Shown here in pieces: positions 23,800-33,772 of a stretch of 64,000 nt of DNA. Location: the NCBI GenBank assembly GCA_027422505.1, contig JAPQWV010000633.1, forward strand, positions 62,001 through 126,000, written 5' to 3'. Made by a program: the position numbers and the translations under genes. The notes beneath the pieces were generated by a model that was given only the letters and a program-made list of their open reading frames with translations, did no database searches and was not told the DNA's origin. This DNA comes from Craterostigma plantagineum. Taxonomy: Eukaryota > Streptophyta > Magnoliopsida > Lamiales > Linderniaceae. Position 1 is the first letter of the stretch. Each line of letters starts with the position of its first letter.

Positions 23800-23967
23800 A
23801 TGTATAATCTTGGAGGAAATGCGGATCGTGATGATGTTCCTCAGGAACCTTTTTGGAGGGAAAATCTCGAAAAGCTTAAATTTGAGTTATTCCTTATTTT
23901 GGGATTGCTCTTCGCTGCAATCGCCATTTTTGTGATGTGGGTTGTCACTCACTGCAGTTGCTTTTAA
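23800..23967 (+). CDS. Small single-pass membrane peptide ORF, unknown
   Basis: A 55-codon ORF starts MYNLGGNADRDDVPQEPFW, followed by a charged segment (RENLEKLKFE), one hydrophobic segment of about 21 residues (LFLILGLLFAAIAIFVMWVV) and a short Cys-rich tail THCSCF. This is the layout of a small tail-anchored or single-pass membrane protein with possible palmitoylation cysteines. It is intact, has a TATA box at the right distance and lies antisense to the retroelement. I recognise no family. It could be a retroelement accessory ORF, a captured host gene, or chance; small movement-type proteins of single-stranded DNA plant viruses have a similar layout, but I see no viral replication origin nonamer here. 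Confidence 0.35.
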   Translation: MYNLGGNADRDDVPQEPFWRENLEKLKFELFLILGLLFAAIAIFVMWVVTHCSCF

Positions 23968-24699
23968 TTTGTGAAAGGTTATGTCATGGGAAACCGGGCC
24001 TTTTCTGGCATATTGGAAGAAGACGCCGACAGAACTTCTCGAACATCGTTGATGTTTTATCTTCTAAGGTTTTTTTTTTATGTATTCGGATTGTAATATG
24101 ATTTTTAATTATGTAATCGTTATGCATCGACTCTATCATGTTTTCTCTATGTTCTCGTCTCGCTTCCTAAATTTCTACAATTAACCCATGTTTCTCTACG
24201 TCCTCGTCTCATTTTTAAAATTGTATACAAGCTCCGATTTTTAAAAAATTTTATATCGGTCGACTCTCTTTTATTTTGCCTTTTATTTATTTTAACTTTC
24301 CGAATTTCAGCTTGGTCCAATTCGGTCAAGCCCAAATTAACAAAGCCCAAATTTTGAAAAGGCGCAAAATTTAAATTTCGCCGAATTCCAAATTGACCCG
24401 AATTTTTACCCGAATTTTTAAGCAACCCCAAATTCTATCAAAAGTCCGAATATTTTTTTTTATCATTCTCTCCCTACCTTAATTTAACCGAGATTCTCCT
24501 ACCAATCTAAGTGTAAAAGTACGAAATCTCTAACTTTTGAACACATCAAGGAGCACATAAAATCACCCAAATATTCACGTTAAAGCATATATCCAAACAT
24601 CATAAATCACATAATTACGTATTAAACTTACAGGCGTAGGCTGATCCTCCAGGCTTTGAGCGGCAGTACATGGACAGTCTACAGAACCTATAACCTAAT

Positions 24700-24711
24700 G
24701 CTCTGATACCA
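24700..24711 (-). other. Primer-binding site (initiator Met-tRNA)
   Basis: The minus strand reads TGGTATCAGAGC two bases inside the 5' LTR end, the standard plant retrotransposon site complementary to the 3' end of initiator tRNA-Met. Confidence 0.92.
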
Positions 24712-24713
24712 CC

Positions 24714-27323
24714 TGTAACGACCCGACTTCCTAGATACGTATTTTGGCGGATTTTCGCAGCGTAAGCAGCGGAAAACCCATTTAATTAAAACTTTTAAAA
24801 TATAATAATACAAATACGTTCGATGTCTAAATCCATAAGTTCAAACCCAAACACATTTTGATTCATTTGGCGGAAGCCCTATAAGTCCAAGCTCAAATTT
24901 AAAAACATGAAACATAAACTCGTTCCACAGGTCGCGTCCCATGTACTGCGCCGCCCTCAAAAGTCCGTGGAGTCACCGCCATCAGCCGTATTACCTACAC
25001 ACGTAAACCCTGAGCTTTTGCCCAGTAGATGAAAATATGCATGAATGCAAATGCTCTCACATTCCAAACTCGACACATCTCACAAAATGCACGCTCGACT
25101 CTTTTATAATATCTCATCATCAACTCAACTCATCTCATCACAATCAGGGCCCGAGGCTTAGGAACTAAAGGCAACACGGGAGGCCCCACTCCCCACAAGG
25201 GTCAGTAGCTCGGGAGGCCCACTCCCCACATCTCAATCATATAGTGCGCCTTAGTCCTAACCTCAACTCATACCATTCGACAACCATCAATCGGTCATAA
25301 ACTACCCCACTGAACATCACTAAACAATATTACCGTGACTCCACGCAGTTCTCTCTTTTCGTACATGTGTATGCAAATGTCGTGCAAATAGAATGCAACA
25401 TATAAAATGCATCATATTAAACAACAACATATCGGCCCGATATATAATCTCGGCCCGATCTAAAAAAAACTATCATACACCAAATAATTCGGGACCAAAG
25501 CCCGTGTTTCGATTTAATCGACGCAAAACCTTAACCACATAAACTCTCCCGAAATTCACCAATAGTTCCCAAAATTTAATCCTTTTTACTTTAAGACCCT
25601 AATTTCACAATTGGTCCATAATTTAATATATTTTAAAATTCTAACGTCCAACTTTCAAATATCACTTAAATTTCTACTTTAAAAATATCTTTATGAATTT
25701 TTTGCACTTAAAATCCCAAAACTCATAATTTACTTTTTAGGACCAAAAATTTCCTAAGTTTCAGATCTGCCCCGAAAGCTTTAAAAATTTCAGATTATCC
25801 CCGAAAGCTATCTTTAAAAATCTCCCCGTTCGGATTTTTACATTCTCAGCCCCTAGATTCTTAAAATTTTCAATCTAGTCCCCTAATTTTTGAAAATTAG
25901 ACAAAGGGCCCCAATTATTTATGCCGAATTTCAAATCTGCCCCAAAAGCTTTATATTTCTTTAAAAATCTCCCTTGTTCGGATTTTACATTCTCAGCCCC
26001 CAGATTTTTGAAACTTTTCAATCTATTCAATCTAGTCTCCAAATTAAAAAAAAAAAAACTATTTTATACGGCTGTTTTGCGACAGTTTAGTATCTCTCAA
26101 TGATCACAGGGTAAACGACGTCCGATGGACCTGAAATTTTAAACATAGATAAATAACTTGCAAATCTTGATTCTGTCCAAAGGGATGTTTAATCCGAATT
26201 CTAGATCGTGAGATATAAATTTTTGAACCTCTTGGCCGAAATGGATAAAGAAAACCCTAGAAAACACTAATCCTCCCCAAGTTTTGTTCTATCCACTTAA
26301 TCACAAGTCCTCTAACTCTATTCTTATGTTTCATAGACCTAAACTTCATAAAGATTAAGGTATTAAGCTGGCCGAATTTTAGCATGTAAGCATCATCGCG
26401 AAAATCATACAAGAAATTCACGTTTAGCACATAAACACGTATAAATTCGAAAGAGATCATGCAATCACGAAAAATTCACGGATTCAAAACTTGTTTACGT
26501 GTGTAGGTGATCTTCACCTACCTTAAATTCCCGAGAGGTAACGGGTTGTTTCGTGTGATTCCAACCCTAGAGTTTCGATCCCGAGCTCCCGAAGGTTTTT
26601 TTTTTTCTCCTCCTCTCTTTTCTCCTTCTCTTCTTTCCCTTTTTCTTTCTTTTTCTCTCTCCTTTCTTCCTTCTCTCTCTCACTCTTGCGACCTCTCCTC
26701 CCCTCTCTTTCTATTCTTTTTAGCTTATTTATTCTTATTTGTCTTCATGTAGTATTAGTTGATTAGGTGTATTAAGTGGTATATTAGTTAGGTTATTTTG
26801 TCCTTTCTTTTCTTTCTTTTCCCCCCTCCCATCTCTCCCATGTTCTCTCCTCTTTCTTCTCTATTTCCTTTAAATTGTTGGTTGTTTTTGTCCTCTTACC
26901 ATTATAGAGATGCTTGGAGGTGGCTTGGATAGATCTTGTCTCCATGCTCACATAGAGATGGATGGAGGTACATTTATTAAATAAAGGATCTTGTTTTATT
27001 TACCACACTCACATGGAGGTGAATTGAAATTATTTTATTTATTTTATTATTTTTTTCCTTACTTAATTTCAGCCATAATAATTTTATTATTATTATTATT
27101 TATATTATTGGGCCAAAATTCCTAACATCTAATCTATCTCTCCCATACTTGGGCCATTATTCTCCATTTGGCCCATAAATATTTCGGCCCCTTTTAAATT
27201 CATCGGGTCCAATTCTAAATTCTTTGCTCGACACGGAAAGAAATCGGTGTATGTTCGAAATCGACTTCACACATTCCGAATATTATTGAAATAATCCCGT
27301 ATTAAATTTTTACGGGTATTACA
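24714..27323 (-). repeat. 5' LTR, complete, about 2.6 kb
   Basis: The LTR begins TGTAATACCCG at 27323 and ends ...GGGTCGTTACA at 24714 on the minus strand, giving the canonical TG...CA. The right 533 bp are shared with the truncated LTR. A pyrimidine-rich stretch at about 26600-26720 (CTTTTT/CTCTCC) is a notable feature. No gene is contained. Confidence 0.88.
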
Positions 27324-28099
27324 GGAAACGCCCAAAGTGGTGAGAACGGCTGCTGCTGCTGATGGAGGTGCTCGGAGCATCGTATGAATCGGAACCTCGA
27401 CATTAACCACACCTTCATATTAGCCCGAAACAGCCCCCAGAGATGGTTTTTTGTTGGGCTGTCTTTTGGTTTTCTGTATTTAACCCCAACGCATTGATTA
27501 AGAAATGAACTGACGGTCGACTTTCCTTACCGTGAATGCATAAGACGTTTGAACAAAATAGTTAGTTACGGAGAGTGCATTTATTAGGGAGACGACCGGT
27601 TCTGAAAAAGAATTAGAATTGCTAATTGCCCGCCACGTCAGCAGAAATAGCAGAAAATAGAACTATTCAACTTCCTACAAATGAACATAGACAAAAATAA
27701 AATAAAACGCCTCGTTTTTCGTTTTTTTTCCATTTCAACTTCCTACAAATGAACATAGACAAAATTAAAATAAAACGCCTCGTTTTTTGGTTTTTTTTCC
27801 ATTTTGTTGCCACGTGTCATCACAATAGGGTCCCTATCCTACTTTTATAGTATATAGATTATTATTGTCATCATTAATTTATTGTTTATGAGAAAATTAG
27901 AATTAGCATTTGAGCAACCCATTATATTCGTTTCCTTTCTTTTCTTTTTTTCTTCTTTGATTATGGGATAGAATAAAATTACAACGCGGCGCGGCCAACA
28001 TTTTATTTCAATACTGTCGAGTGTCAATTTATGGATGTATGTATGTATTTGCAACTTTAAATTAAACAAAAAAAAAAAACTATTACAATACAACAAACA
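27324..28099. other. Intergenic, with a 68-bp tandem duplication
   Basis: Downstream of the retroelement. 27668-27735 is repeated at 27736-27803 (CAACTTCCTACAAATGAACA... to the CGCCTCGTTTTT run), two copies with few differences. A GCTGCTGCTGCT stretch just after the LTR may belong to a disrupted coding tail, but I cannot identify it. Confidence 0.6.
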
Positions 28100-29675
28100 C
28101 TACCTATATATAATTAGTTTATTTATTTTTCCTAACATACTTTCATAAATCTGAGCAAGTTCTTGCTCCATCATCTGTATCTCTGCTTGAAGCCGTTTCT
28201 TTCCATCTTCCCCACTCGAACTCAACAGCTCCATTTTCTTAGCTATGTTCTTCTTCAGACTCCTCACCTGTATTATATAATAAATAACCGAAAAATGTAA
28301 AAAATAATAGAAAAACATATCAAACAACTACATTTTTATTTCAATTAATAATCCACTTATTTCCTCACCTTACGAAAAGGCCATATGTCAACTCCATTCC
28401 TTCTGCACAGCTTCTTAACCACAGTAGGGCACACGTTCAGCTTCTTCGCAGCTTGCTCCATTCTTATATCGAAATACTCTGTCAAATCTTCCATCTTCAA
28501 CCTCTTCGTTCTTTCCCTCTGCAATATATCCATTGATCCTTATATGAAAATATATATATGTATAATATATTACATTTTGTAATTCAGAACATATATATAT
28601 ATATATATATATGTGACCTGAACTGAAAGGGAAGTTCTCTTCGATACGCCAACGCTGCTCCCGGCGGCGTTTGTTTCCTTACGGGGGGACGCAATCAGAC
28701 AATCTCGAGAGTCCTTATTTTCTCGCGGGAAATCGTCCAAAGAATTGTGGGGCCCGCCGAGTCCGACGCTCATGGCTTCGTAAAAGGCGGCCAAGGGATC
28801 GTCGTGCGCCATATTAGCGTACCCTTCTTCTCCGCACGCCTTGAGATACTTGAGGAGAAATCCCTTCACAAAATGCGCATTCTCGCCGTGAAAACTAAAA
28901 AAACGCAAAAAAAAAAAAAACTCAAGTAGGTTTATCATCGCGCCGTTGATTCAATTATAGTCGTCGTCGTCCTTACTCGAACATCTTAGATTCCTGGATT
29001 TCGAAGCCGACGTCGAAGTCGTATCTGTCGACCACCACGTGCGTAATTACGCCGAGGATTCCGTGAACCTCTAAGCGCTTCAATCTGCTCGCCGAAACTG
29101 CGAGAAAAATAGTAAGTAGGAAAACAAAAAAAAAAGAACGATATATACAATCAGCGCAATTCGAACAAGTAATACGAAAAAAAAACACCGTTAGTATGCG
29201 CAATCTGTCGTAGTTTATGACAGAAACTGCAGTTTCGCCGTGAAGATTGTGGCATTAAGTACGTCCAATATTCGCTTTCGTAGTGATCATTTCCTCCTGC
29301 GATTCCACTGCTTTCTCCCACGAATGACGTATGTAATGGACCATTGTTGTTGTTGTAGTTATTATCTTCTGATCCATTGCACAAGGCCCATATGTAAGGA
29401 TCGGTTAAAGGGTCTTCGTAATCTCCTAAATCGTCGTCGCCTTGATTGGTGTTGATAGGCGGAGGATTATTATTGCAGTGGGGTTCTTCTTCGTACTGTT
29501 TGTTGTTCAGCGGAGGTAATAGAGCGTCGAAGTAGTCGTCATCCAGGGAGAAGTACGATGGGTCGATTTCGTCCAAAGCCTGTAATAACATGTCAGTTTC
29601 GTCGAGATTATTACTGTCGTTTTCGTAGACTGGTATTATTGCCGTTGTTGAAGCAGTATTAGTAGTAGTGTCCAT
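28100..29675 (-). CDS. RWP-RK domain transcription regulator
   Basis: Five exons (29189-29675, 28977-29097, 28618-28894, 28369-28518, 28100-28267) join without frame breaks to 400 residues. The N-terminal part is acidic and Asn/Pro-rich. Exons 1-3 carry the conserved pre-domain seen in one RWP-RK subfamily: CSFCHKLRQIAHTN, LEVHGILGVITHVVVDRYDF, FDFHGENAHFVKGFLL and DDPLAAFYEAMSVGLGG. The RWP-RK domain is exon 4 (about residues 296-345): MEDLTEYFDIRMEQAAKKLN, VCPTVVKKLCRRNGVDIWPFRK. It is followed by a coiled coil (MELLSSSGEDGKK...EIQMMEQELAQIYE). These proteins bind DNA and control nitrogen responses or egg-cell and embryo identity. The signature is altered to IWPFRK, with Ile replacing the first Arg of RWPxRK. 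I chose MDTTTN as start because upstream sequence is low-complexity leader. Confidence 0.87.
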
Positions 29676-30434
29676 TGACGGCGGCGGGTGGTTGGGTAGC
29701 GGTGGCGGCGGCGCGACGCCTGGCGGTGGTGGACCAAGCGTCGCGGTGGAGATTGGCGGGCGGGTGTTTGTCTGCAGGCGCTGGTTTGCTGGGAAAGGAG
29801 TTTGATAAACGAGAGAGGGAAAAAAAAAGTACTTTCGCTTTGGAATCGTCGTATGTGTTTGAGTTTTGAGGGTCAACTGGCGGTTATTGACCGTTGGATA
29901 AGCACAGCGGTTTCCTTTCCTTTTTTTTGTTTTGATTTTCGAACCTTTTTGAAAAAAAAAACGATTTTTTTGTTTATCTTTAGGCAAAATTAAATTTTCT
30001 AAAGTTTTTTTAATGCAAGTTTTACAAAAATATCCATTAAGCAGTCCAACGATTCCGACTAAATATATTTATTTTATTTATAAGTTAAGCATTTTGTATC
30101 TGATAGATATTGTATCAATTATTTGGATAAGGAACGGAGCCGGGTCGGATCTGCTTCCTACGAAGAAACATTTAAGCAAACACTTGAGGAGCATCTCCTT
30201 GAGCCTTGAGGTGAGCATGAACTCAGCAATGGAAGAGACTCACAAGACAGTATCATGCAAGCCGATTGACTGGGGCAGCGCTCAAGCTCTGCGATAGTTA
30301 AAGCATTAATAACAAAGAAGAGTGGTTTTGTATTCATCGATCCAAGCAGTACCCATCGACGCATCAGCTAATTGCACTCTCTTTCTACAAAGTCGTTTGC
30401 GTCACTGATTCGCCGGATTTTTTCTTCGGCGCAC
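29676..30434. other. Divergent spacer between the RWP-RK and PPR genes
   Basis: 759 bp between two divergent start codons. The left part is the RWP-RK leader, Pro-codon-like and pyrimidine-rich on the minus strand; the rest is AT-rich. No other feature is recognised. Confidence 0.4.
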
Positions 30435-32384
30435 ATGTTTGTAGCACTCGAAACAAGGCCATTCATCTACGCTGCTGCGCGCCGTCTTCAACGTGAAGCC
30501 ACCAACTCTATGTTCCGATGTAATACAGACATCACCAGGTATTTCAAAGTAGGTGATGCGGAAAGCGCGCGCAAACTGTTCGTCGAAATGCCCCAGAGAA
30601 ACGTAGTCACATGGAACTGTATGATTTCTGGGTATGTTAGAAACGGTATGATTGGCGAGGCCCGCGAGGTATTCGATTTGATGGCGTGTAAGAACATCGT
30701 TTCTTGGACCGCAATGCTTACTGGGTACGCAAAGAACGGAAGGTTGGACGAGGCCAGAGCATTGTTCGACTCCATCGAAAACAAGAACATAGCAAGTTGG
30801 AATGCTATGATTTCGGGATATGTGAGCAACGGAAGGCTCGAGGAAGCCCGAGAAGTGTTCGATGAAATGCCCGAGAAGAACGACGTCACATGGGCTACGA
30901 TGATCGAAGGGTACTTTAGATATAGCAACGTGGATGAAGCCGAGCGACTGTTCATCGAAGCTTCGGGCGATAAACTGTTGCTCTGCAACACCATGATTGC
31001 CAAGTATGGGGAAATGGGACTCGCCGAAAAGTCGTGGGATGTGTTTACGAGGATGACAAGGCGCGACGAGGCATCTTGGACTTCTATTATCAATTGTTTT
31101 CTGAGATTCGGGGATATGGACAAGGCTAGGAGATTATTCGACGACATGCCCAAGAAGGACGTAGTTGCTTGGACTGTGATGATCAAAGGCTACGTAGACA
31201 ACTCAAGAATCGATCTTGCCCGTGAATTGTTCGATCGAATGCCGCACAAAGATGTAGTCGCATGGAATTCTATGCTCAGCGGCTACGCCCATTACAGCAC
31301 CGTAAAAGATTCATACGACTTTTTCACACGAATGGAAAAGAGAAACACAGTTTCGTGGAACTTAATGCTACGAGCATATGTGCTGCACGGCGATATAACC
31401 AACGCGCGTGCTTTTTTCAAGAATATGCCCCGTAAGGACGAAACCTCATGGAACACTTTAATCTCAGGTTTTCAAAGCGACGAAGAATCATTATCACTGT
31501 ACACAGACATGTTGTCCTATGGATTCAAGCCCGACCAGGGGACCCTAAATAGCGTGGCTTCGACATGTGGGGCCCTCGCCTTGCATGCCTGGGGAAGATC
31601 AGTCCACGCTTTCATCGCCAAGACGGGCTATGGAAACGACAGGACTGTGGCTAGCTCGCTCGTATCCATGTACTCTAAGTGCGGCTTCTTCCACGATGCA
31701 TCGATGATGTTTGAAACAATGCCAAAATGGGATACCATAGCATGGAATTCCATGATTCTGGCGAAAGCCCACCACCGCTCCGCGGAGGAAGCACTTTGTC
31801 TCTTCCGCCGCATGGTCGGCGGCGGATTCAAGCCCGACCACGTCACCTTCTTAGGGCTATTGGCCGCGTGCGCTCATTCTGGCTCGGTTAGGGTAGGCTG
31901 GGAGTGTCTTCATTCCATGGAGAGGTGGAATCTGACGCCGAGGGCGGAGCACGTCGGCTCTATGGTCGACTTGATGGCTAGGTCGGGGTTGATTGCGGAG
32001 GCTTTCGAGCTGGCCGGTAAATTTACGGCGGATCTTGTTCCGTCGTACGCCTGGGAAACGCTGCTCAGCGCCTGCAGTATTCATCGGAGTTACGAGCTTA
32101 GCGATTCGATTGCGGAGAAGATTTTGGCTTGCGATCGTCGTGACGGCGCCGTGGCCGTGCTCCGATCTAATGTGCTGTCGGCGCGTGGGATGTGGAAGGA
32201 CGCCGCGAGAGTTAGGGCGGAGCTCAGGGAGAAGAGATTGAGGAAGGAAGTTGGCTGTAGCTGGATCGACGTAAACGGCGTCGTATCTTGCTTTTCGAGC
32301 AATGACACGTGTCACGCCCTCGTTGAAGATATGTACGATGTGTTGGAGGGTTTGACGATGCTTATGGAAGAGTATATGTTTTAG
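30435..32384 (+). CDS. PLS-class pentatricopeptide repeat protein with E domain
   Basis: An intronless gene of 649 residues from the first in-frame ATG (MFVALETRPFIYAAARRLQR). It is built of about 15 repeats of 31-36 residues with the P/L/S pattern, for example MPQRNVVTWNCMISGYVRNG, KNIVSWTAMLTGYAKNGRLD and KNIASWNAMISGYVSNGRLE. The C-terminus is an E/E+ domain (SYAWETLLSACSIHRSYELS to VGCSWIDVNGVVSCF) without a DYW deaminase. Such proteins read organelle RNA, one base per repeat, and usually specify C-to-U editing sites with a DYW partner in trans. The N-terminus looks like a mitochondrial targeting sequence (Arg/Ala/Ser-rich, no acids after the first Glu). The lack of introns and full length agree with the family. 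The target site cannot be read from this alone. Confidence 0.92.
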   Translation: MFVALETRPFIYAAARRLQREATNSMFRCNTDITRYFKVGDAESARKLFVEMPQRNVVTWNCMISGYVRNGMIGEAREVFDLMACKNIVSWTAMLTGYAKNGRLDEARALFDSIENKNIASWNAMISGYVSNGRLEEAREVFDEMPEKNDVTWATMIEGYFRYSNVDEAERLFIEASGDKLLLCNTMIAKYGEMGLAEKSWDVFTRMTRRDEASWTSIINCFLRFGDMDKARRLFDDMPKKDVVAWTVMIKGYVDNSRIDLARELFDRMPHKDVVAWNSMLSGYAHYSTVKDSYDFFTRMEKRNTVSWNLMLRAYVLHGDITNARAFFKNMPRKDETSWNTLISGFQSDEESLSLYTDMLSYGFKPDQGTLNSVASTCGALALHAWGRSVHAFIAKTGYGNDRTVASSLVSMYSKCGFFHDASMMFETMPKWDTIAWNSMILAKAHHRSAEEALCLFRRMVGGGFKPDHVTFLGLLAACAHSGSVRVGWECLHSMERWNLTPRAEHVGSMVDLMARSGLIAEAFELAGKFTADLVPSYAWETLLSACSIHRSYELSDSIAEKILACDRRDGAVAVLRSNVLSARGMWKDAARVRAELREKRLRKEVGCSWIDVNGVVSCFSSNDTCHALVEDMYDVLEGLTMLMEEYMF

Positions 32385-32661
32385 AGGCAAACGAAATTTT
32401 TTTCTAATTGGGCCGATTATTGTGAAAGTCCAATTTTTTAGGCCCAATATATTTTTATGTTCGGCCCATATTTATCGGGCCGGAGCTCCATGCTTGGGAT
32501 ATAGGAAGCTATTAAATCATAGAACCCTCGTCTCTCCACTACACAGGGGAAAGCTACGGTAGAATCAGCGTCGAAGTATTGTTCTCTTGCACTCTTTTTT
32601 GTGTTGCTTTTTGATGATTTTTCTTCTGACATGGATATATGTGTTTTACTGGTATGCAGTC

Positions 32662-33772
32662 ATGGCTCGGTTTTACTTTGACGAAATCATCAATGTCACC
32701 AGCATCGATGCACAAGTAGTATATGACAAAGGTAATCGTTTTAGTTTTGAGATGATTGTTCTGTTTTTTCTTTCATTTTTCTGTTTTTTAGGGTTTCGTG
32801 GATAAGTTCCAGCTGATGAAGTGTGTATTAACATAGGACGCGCTTTGACTGAGTGGTTTGTCGCTTCTTATTTACAGTTTCTAGAGTTAGAGCGAGCAGT
32901 GAAGACGATGACTATAGTTTGGAATTAGATGTGCATTCTCAGCTATATCCTATGCTTCCTGGTGGGAAATACAGGATGGTGATATCTGATACACTAAGCA
33001 TGGGTGGTTCTGCTGTTTCTGGCAACTCTACCGAGGTGCAGTTCCACTTCACACACCTGTAATTCTATCGAAATTTTAGTTGGGTAATAGGTACGATGGA
33101 GTTTGTTTGAAGAATAAGGAAACTGCTATTGATGGATAATGATAATAGGATTTTAATTTGTTCATCTTGCTTTTCTGTTGAAAGTGTATAGGGTCGCATC
33201 ACAACCACATTTTTACATGTCAAACGACATTGTGATTTATAGATCTTCGGTGATGTGTATGCTTAGTCATGTCCAGTGCTTGCGGATGGAAATTAATGGT
33301 TCATCAGCCGAGTATTTGTTTTATGTCTCACGCATGGCGACCAGGCTAGCTTATTCTTGGCATAACAGTATTTGCGTAATATATTAAGCTTGGCCTGAGT
33401 AATTTATTACAGTTTTTTAGTTATTGCGCTCTTGCTGCAGAACAAGCAGAAATCTCTTGCAGACAAATTTGAGTACGTAATGCACGGGCTTCTCTATAAG
33501 ATGTCCGAAGGAAATGAACATAGCAAAAACAATGACGGCAAAGTGTATGTATTGACACATCTTTATAGACATCTGTTTTCTTCCATTCGTCAGATTCAGA
33601 ACGACCAATTCCGATTCTATTACATTTTGATGTGTAAAAGTTTCCTTTCACGCGTCACAGGGATATATATATCTCATTTGGGGGACTTCAGCTGAAGCTG
33701 AAAGGCATGCCCTTAAAGATGCAAGAGTTTAGAATCGATCAAAGGTTGTTTCTTCTCTTGAGGAAGATGTGA
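32662..33772 (+). CDS. NRPB8: RNA polymerases I, II and III subunit RPABC3 (NRPB8)
   Basis: Four exons (32662-32731, 32878-33035, 33441-33544, 33661-33772) join in frame to 147 residues. The protein starts MARFYFDEIINVTSIDAQVV and continues SRVRASSEDDDYSLELDVHS, LYPMLPGGKYRM, LADKFEYVMHGLLYKMSEG, YISFGGLQLKLKG and RIDQRLFLLLRKM. This is the complete OB-fold of the shared RPB8 subunit, which stabilises the polymerase core in the nucleus. The length equals that of other plant RPB8 proteins. The ATG lies directly after an AG acceptor-like site (ATGCAG), so a 5' UTR intron is likely. No abnormal residues were noticed. Confidence 0.95.

Larger units (their letters stand above)
22891..24699. other. 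Non-pol segment inside the retroelement
   Basis: Where gag, protease and reverse transcriptase should be, I see no such coding on either strand. The left part has repeated words such as ATCGGACGG and GATCGACGG, seen in LTR promoters. A TATA box and a small plus-strand ORF follow (separate entries), then AT-rich DNA with poly(A)-signal-like words near 24095-24120. It may be a second, nested solo LTR or another insertion; I could not fix its ends. Confidence 0.4.
20717..27323 (-). mobile_element. Ty3/gypsy LTR retrotransposon, minus orientation, truncated and partly deleted
   Basis: Read on the minus strand the order is: 5' LTR (27323-24714, starts TGTAATACCCG, ends CGTTACA), primer-binding site, an unexplained 1.8-kb segment, a pol remnant with RNase H and integrase, a purine-rich tract, and a 3' LTR reduced to 530 bp (21246-20717). 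RNase H before integrase identifies the Ty3/gypsy order; the long LTR suggests a Del/Tekay-type lineage, though I see no chromodomain. Gag, protease and nearly all of the reverse transcriptase are gone. Because one LTR is truncated, no target-site duplication can be checked. The two LTR parts are nearly identical, so the insertion is probably young. Confidence 0.88.

Noticed and set aside
23725..24100. Integrated single-stranded DNA virus component
   Set aside because: No conserved origin nonamer (TAATATTAC or TAGTATTAC) with a stem is present near the ORF, and no replication protein is encoded; kept only as an alternative.
29676..29987. Extended N-terminus of the RWP-RK protein
   Set aside because: The frame upstream of MDTTTN is low-complexity Pro/Lys/Phe sequence, consistent with 5' UTR.
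30372..30434. N-terminal extension of the PPR protein
   Set aside because: The extended frame opens with TTG, not ATG. The first ATG at 30435 gives a sensible targeting sequence.
30488..31186. 232-codon open frame antisense to the PPR gene
   Set aside because: Repeat-driven shadow of the PPR motifs; no start context and no known similarity.
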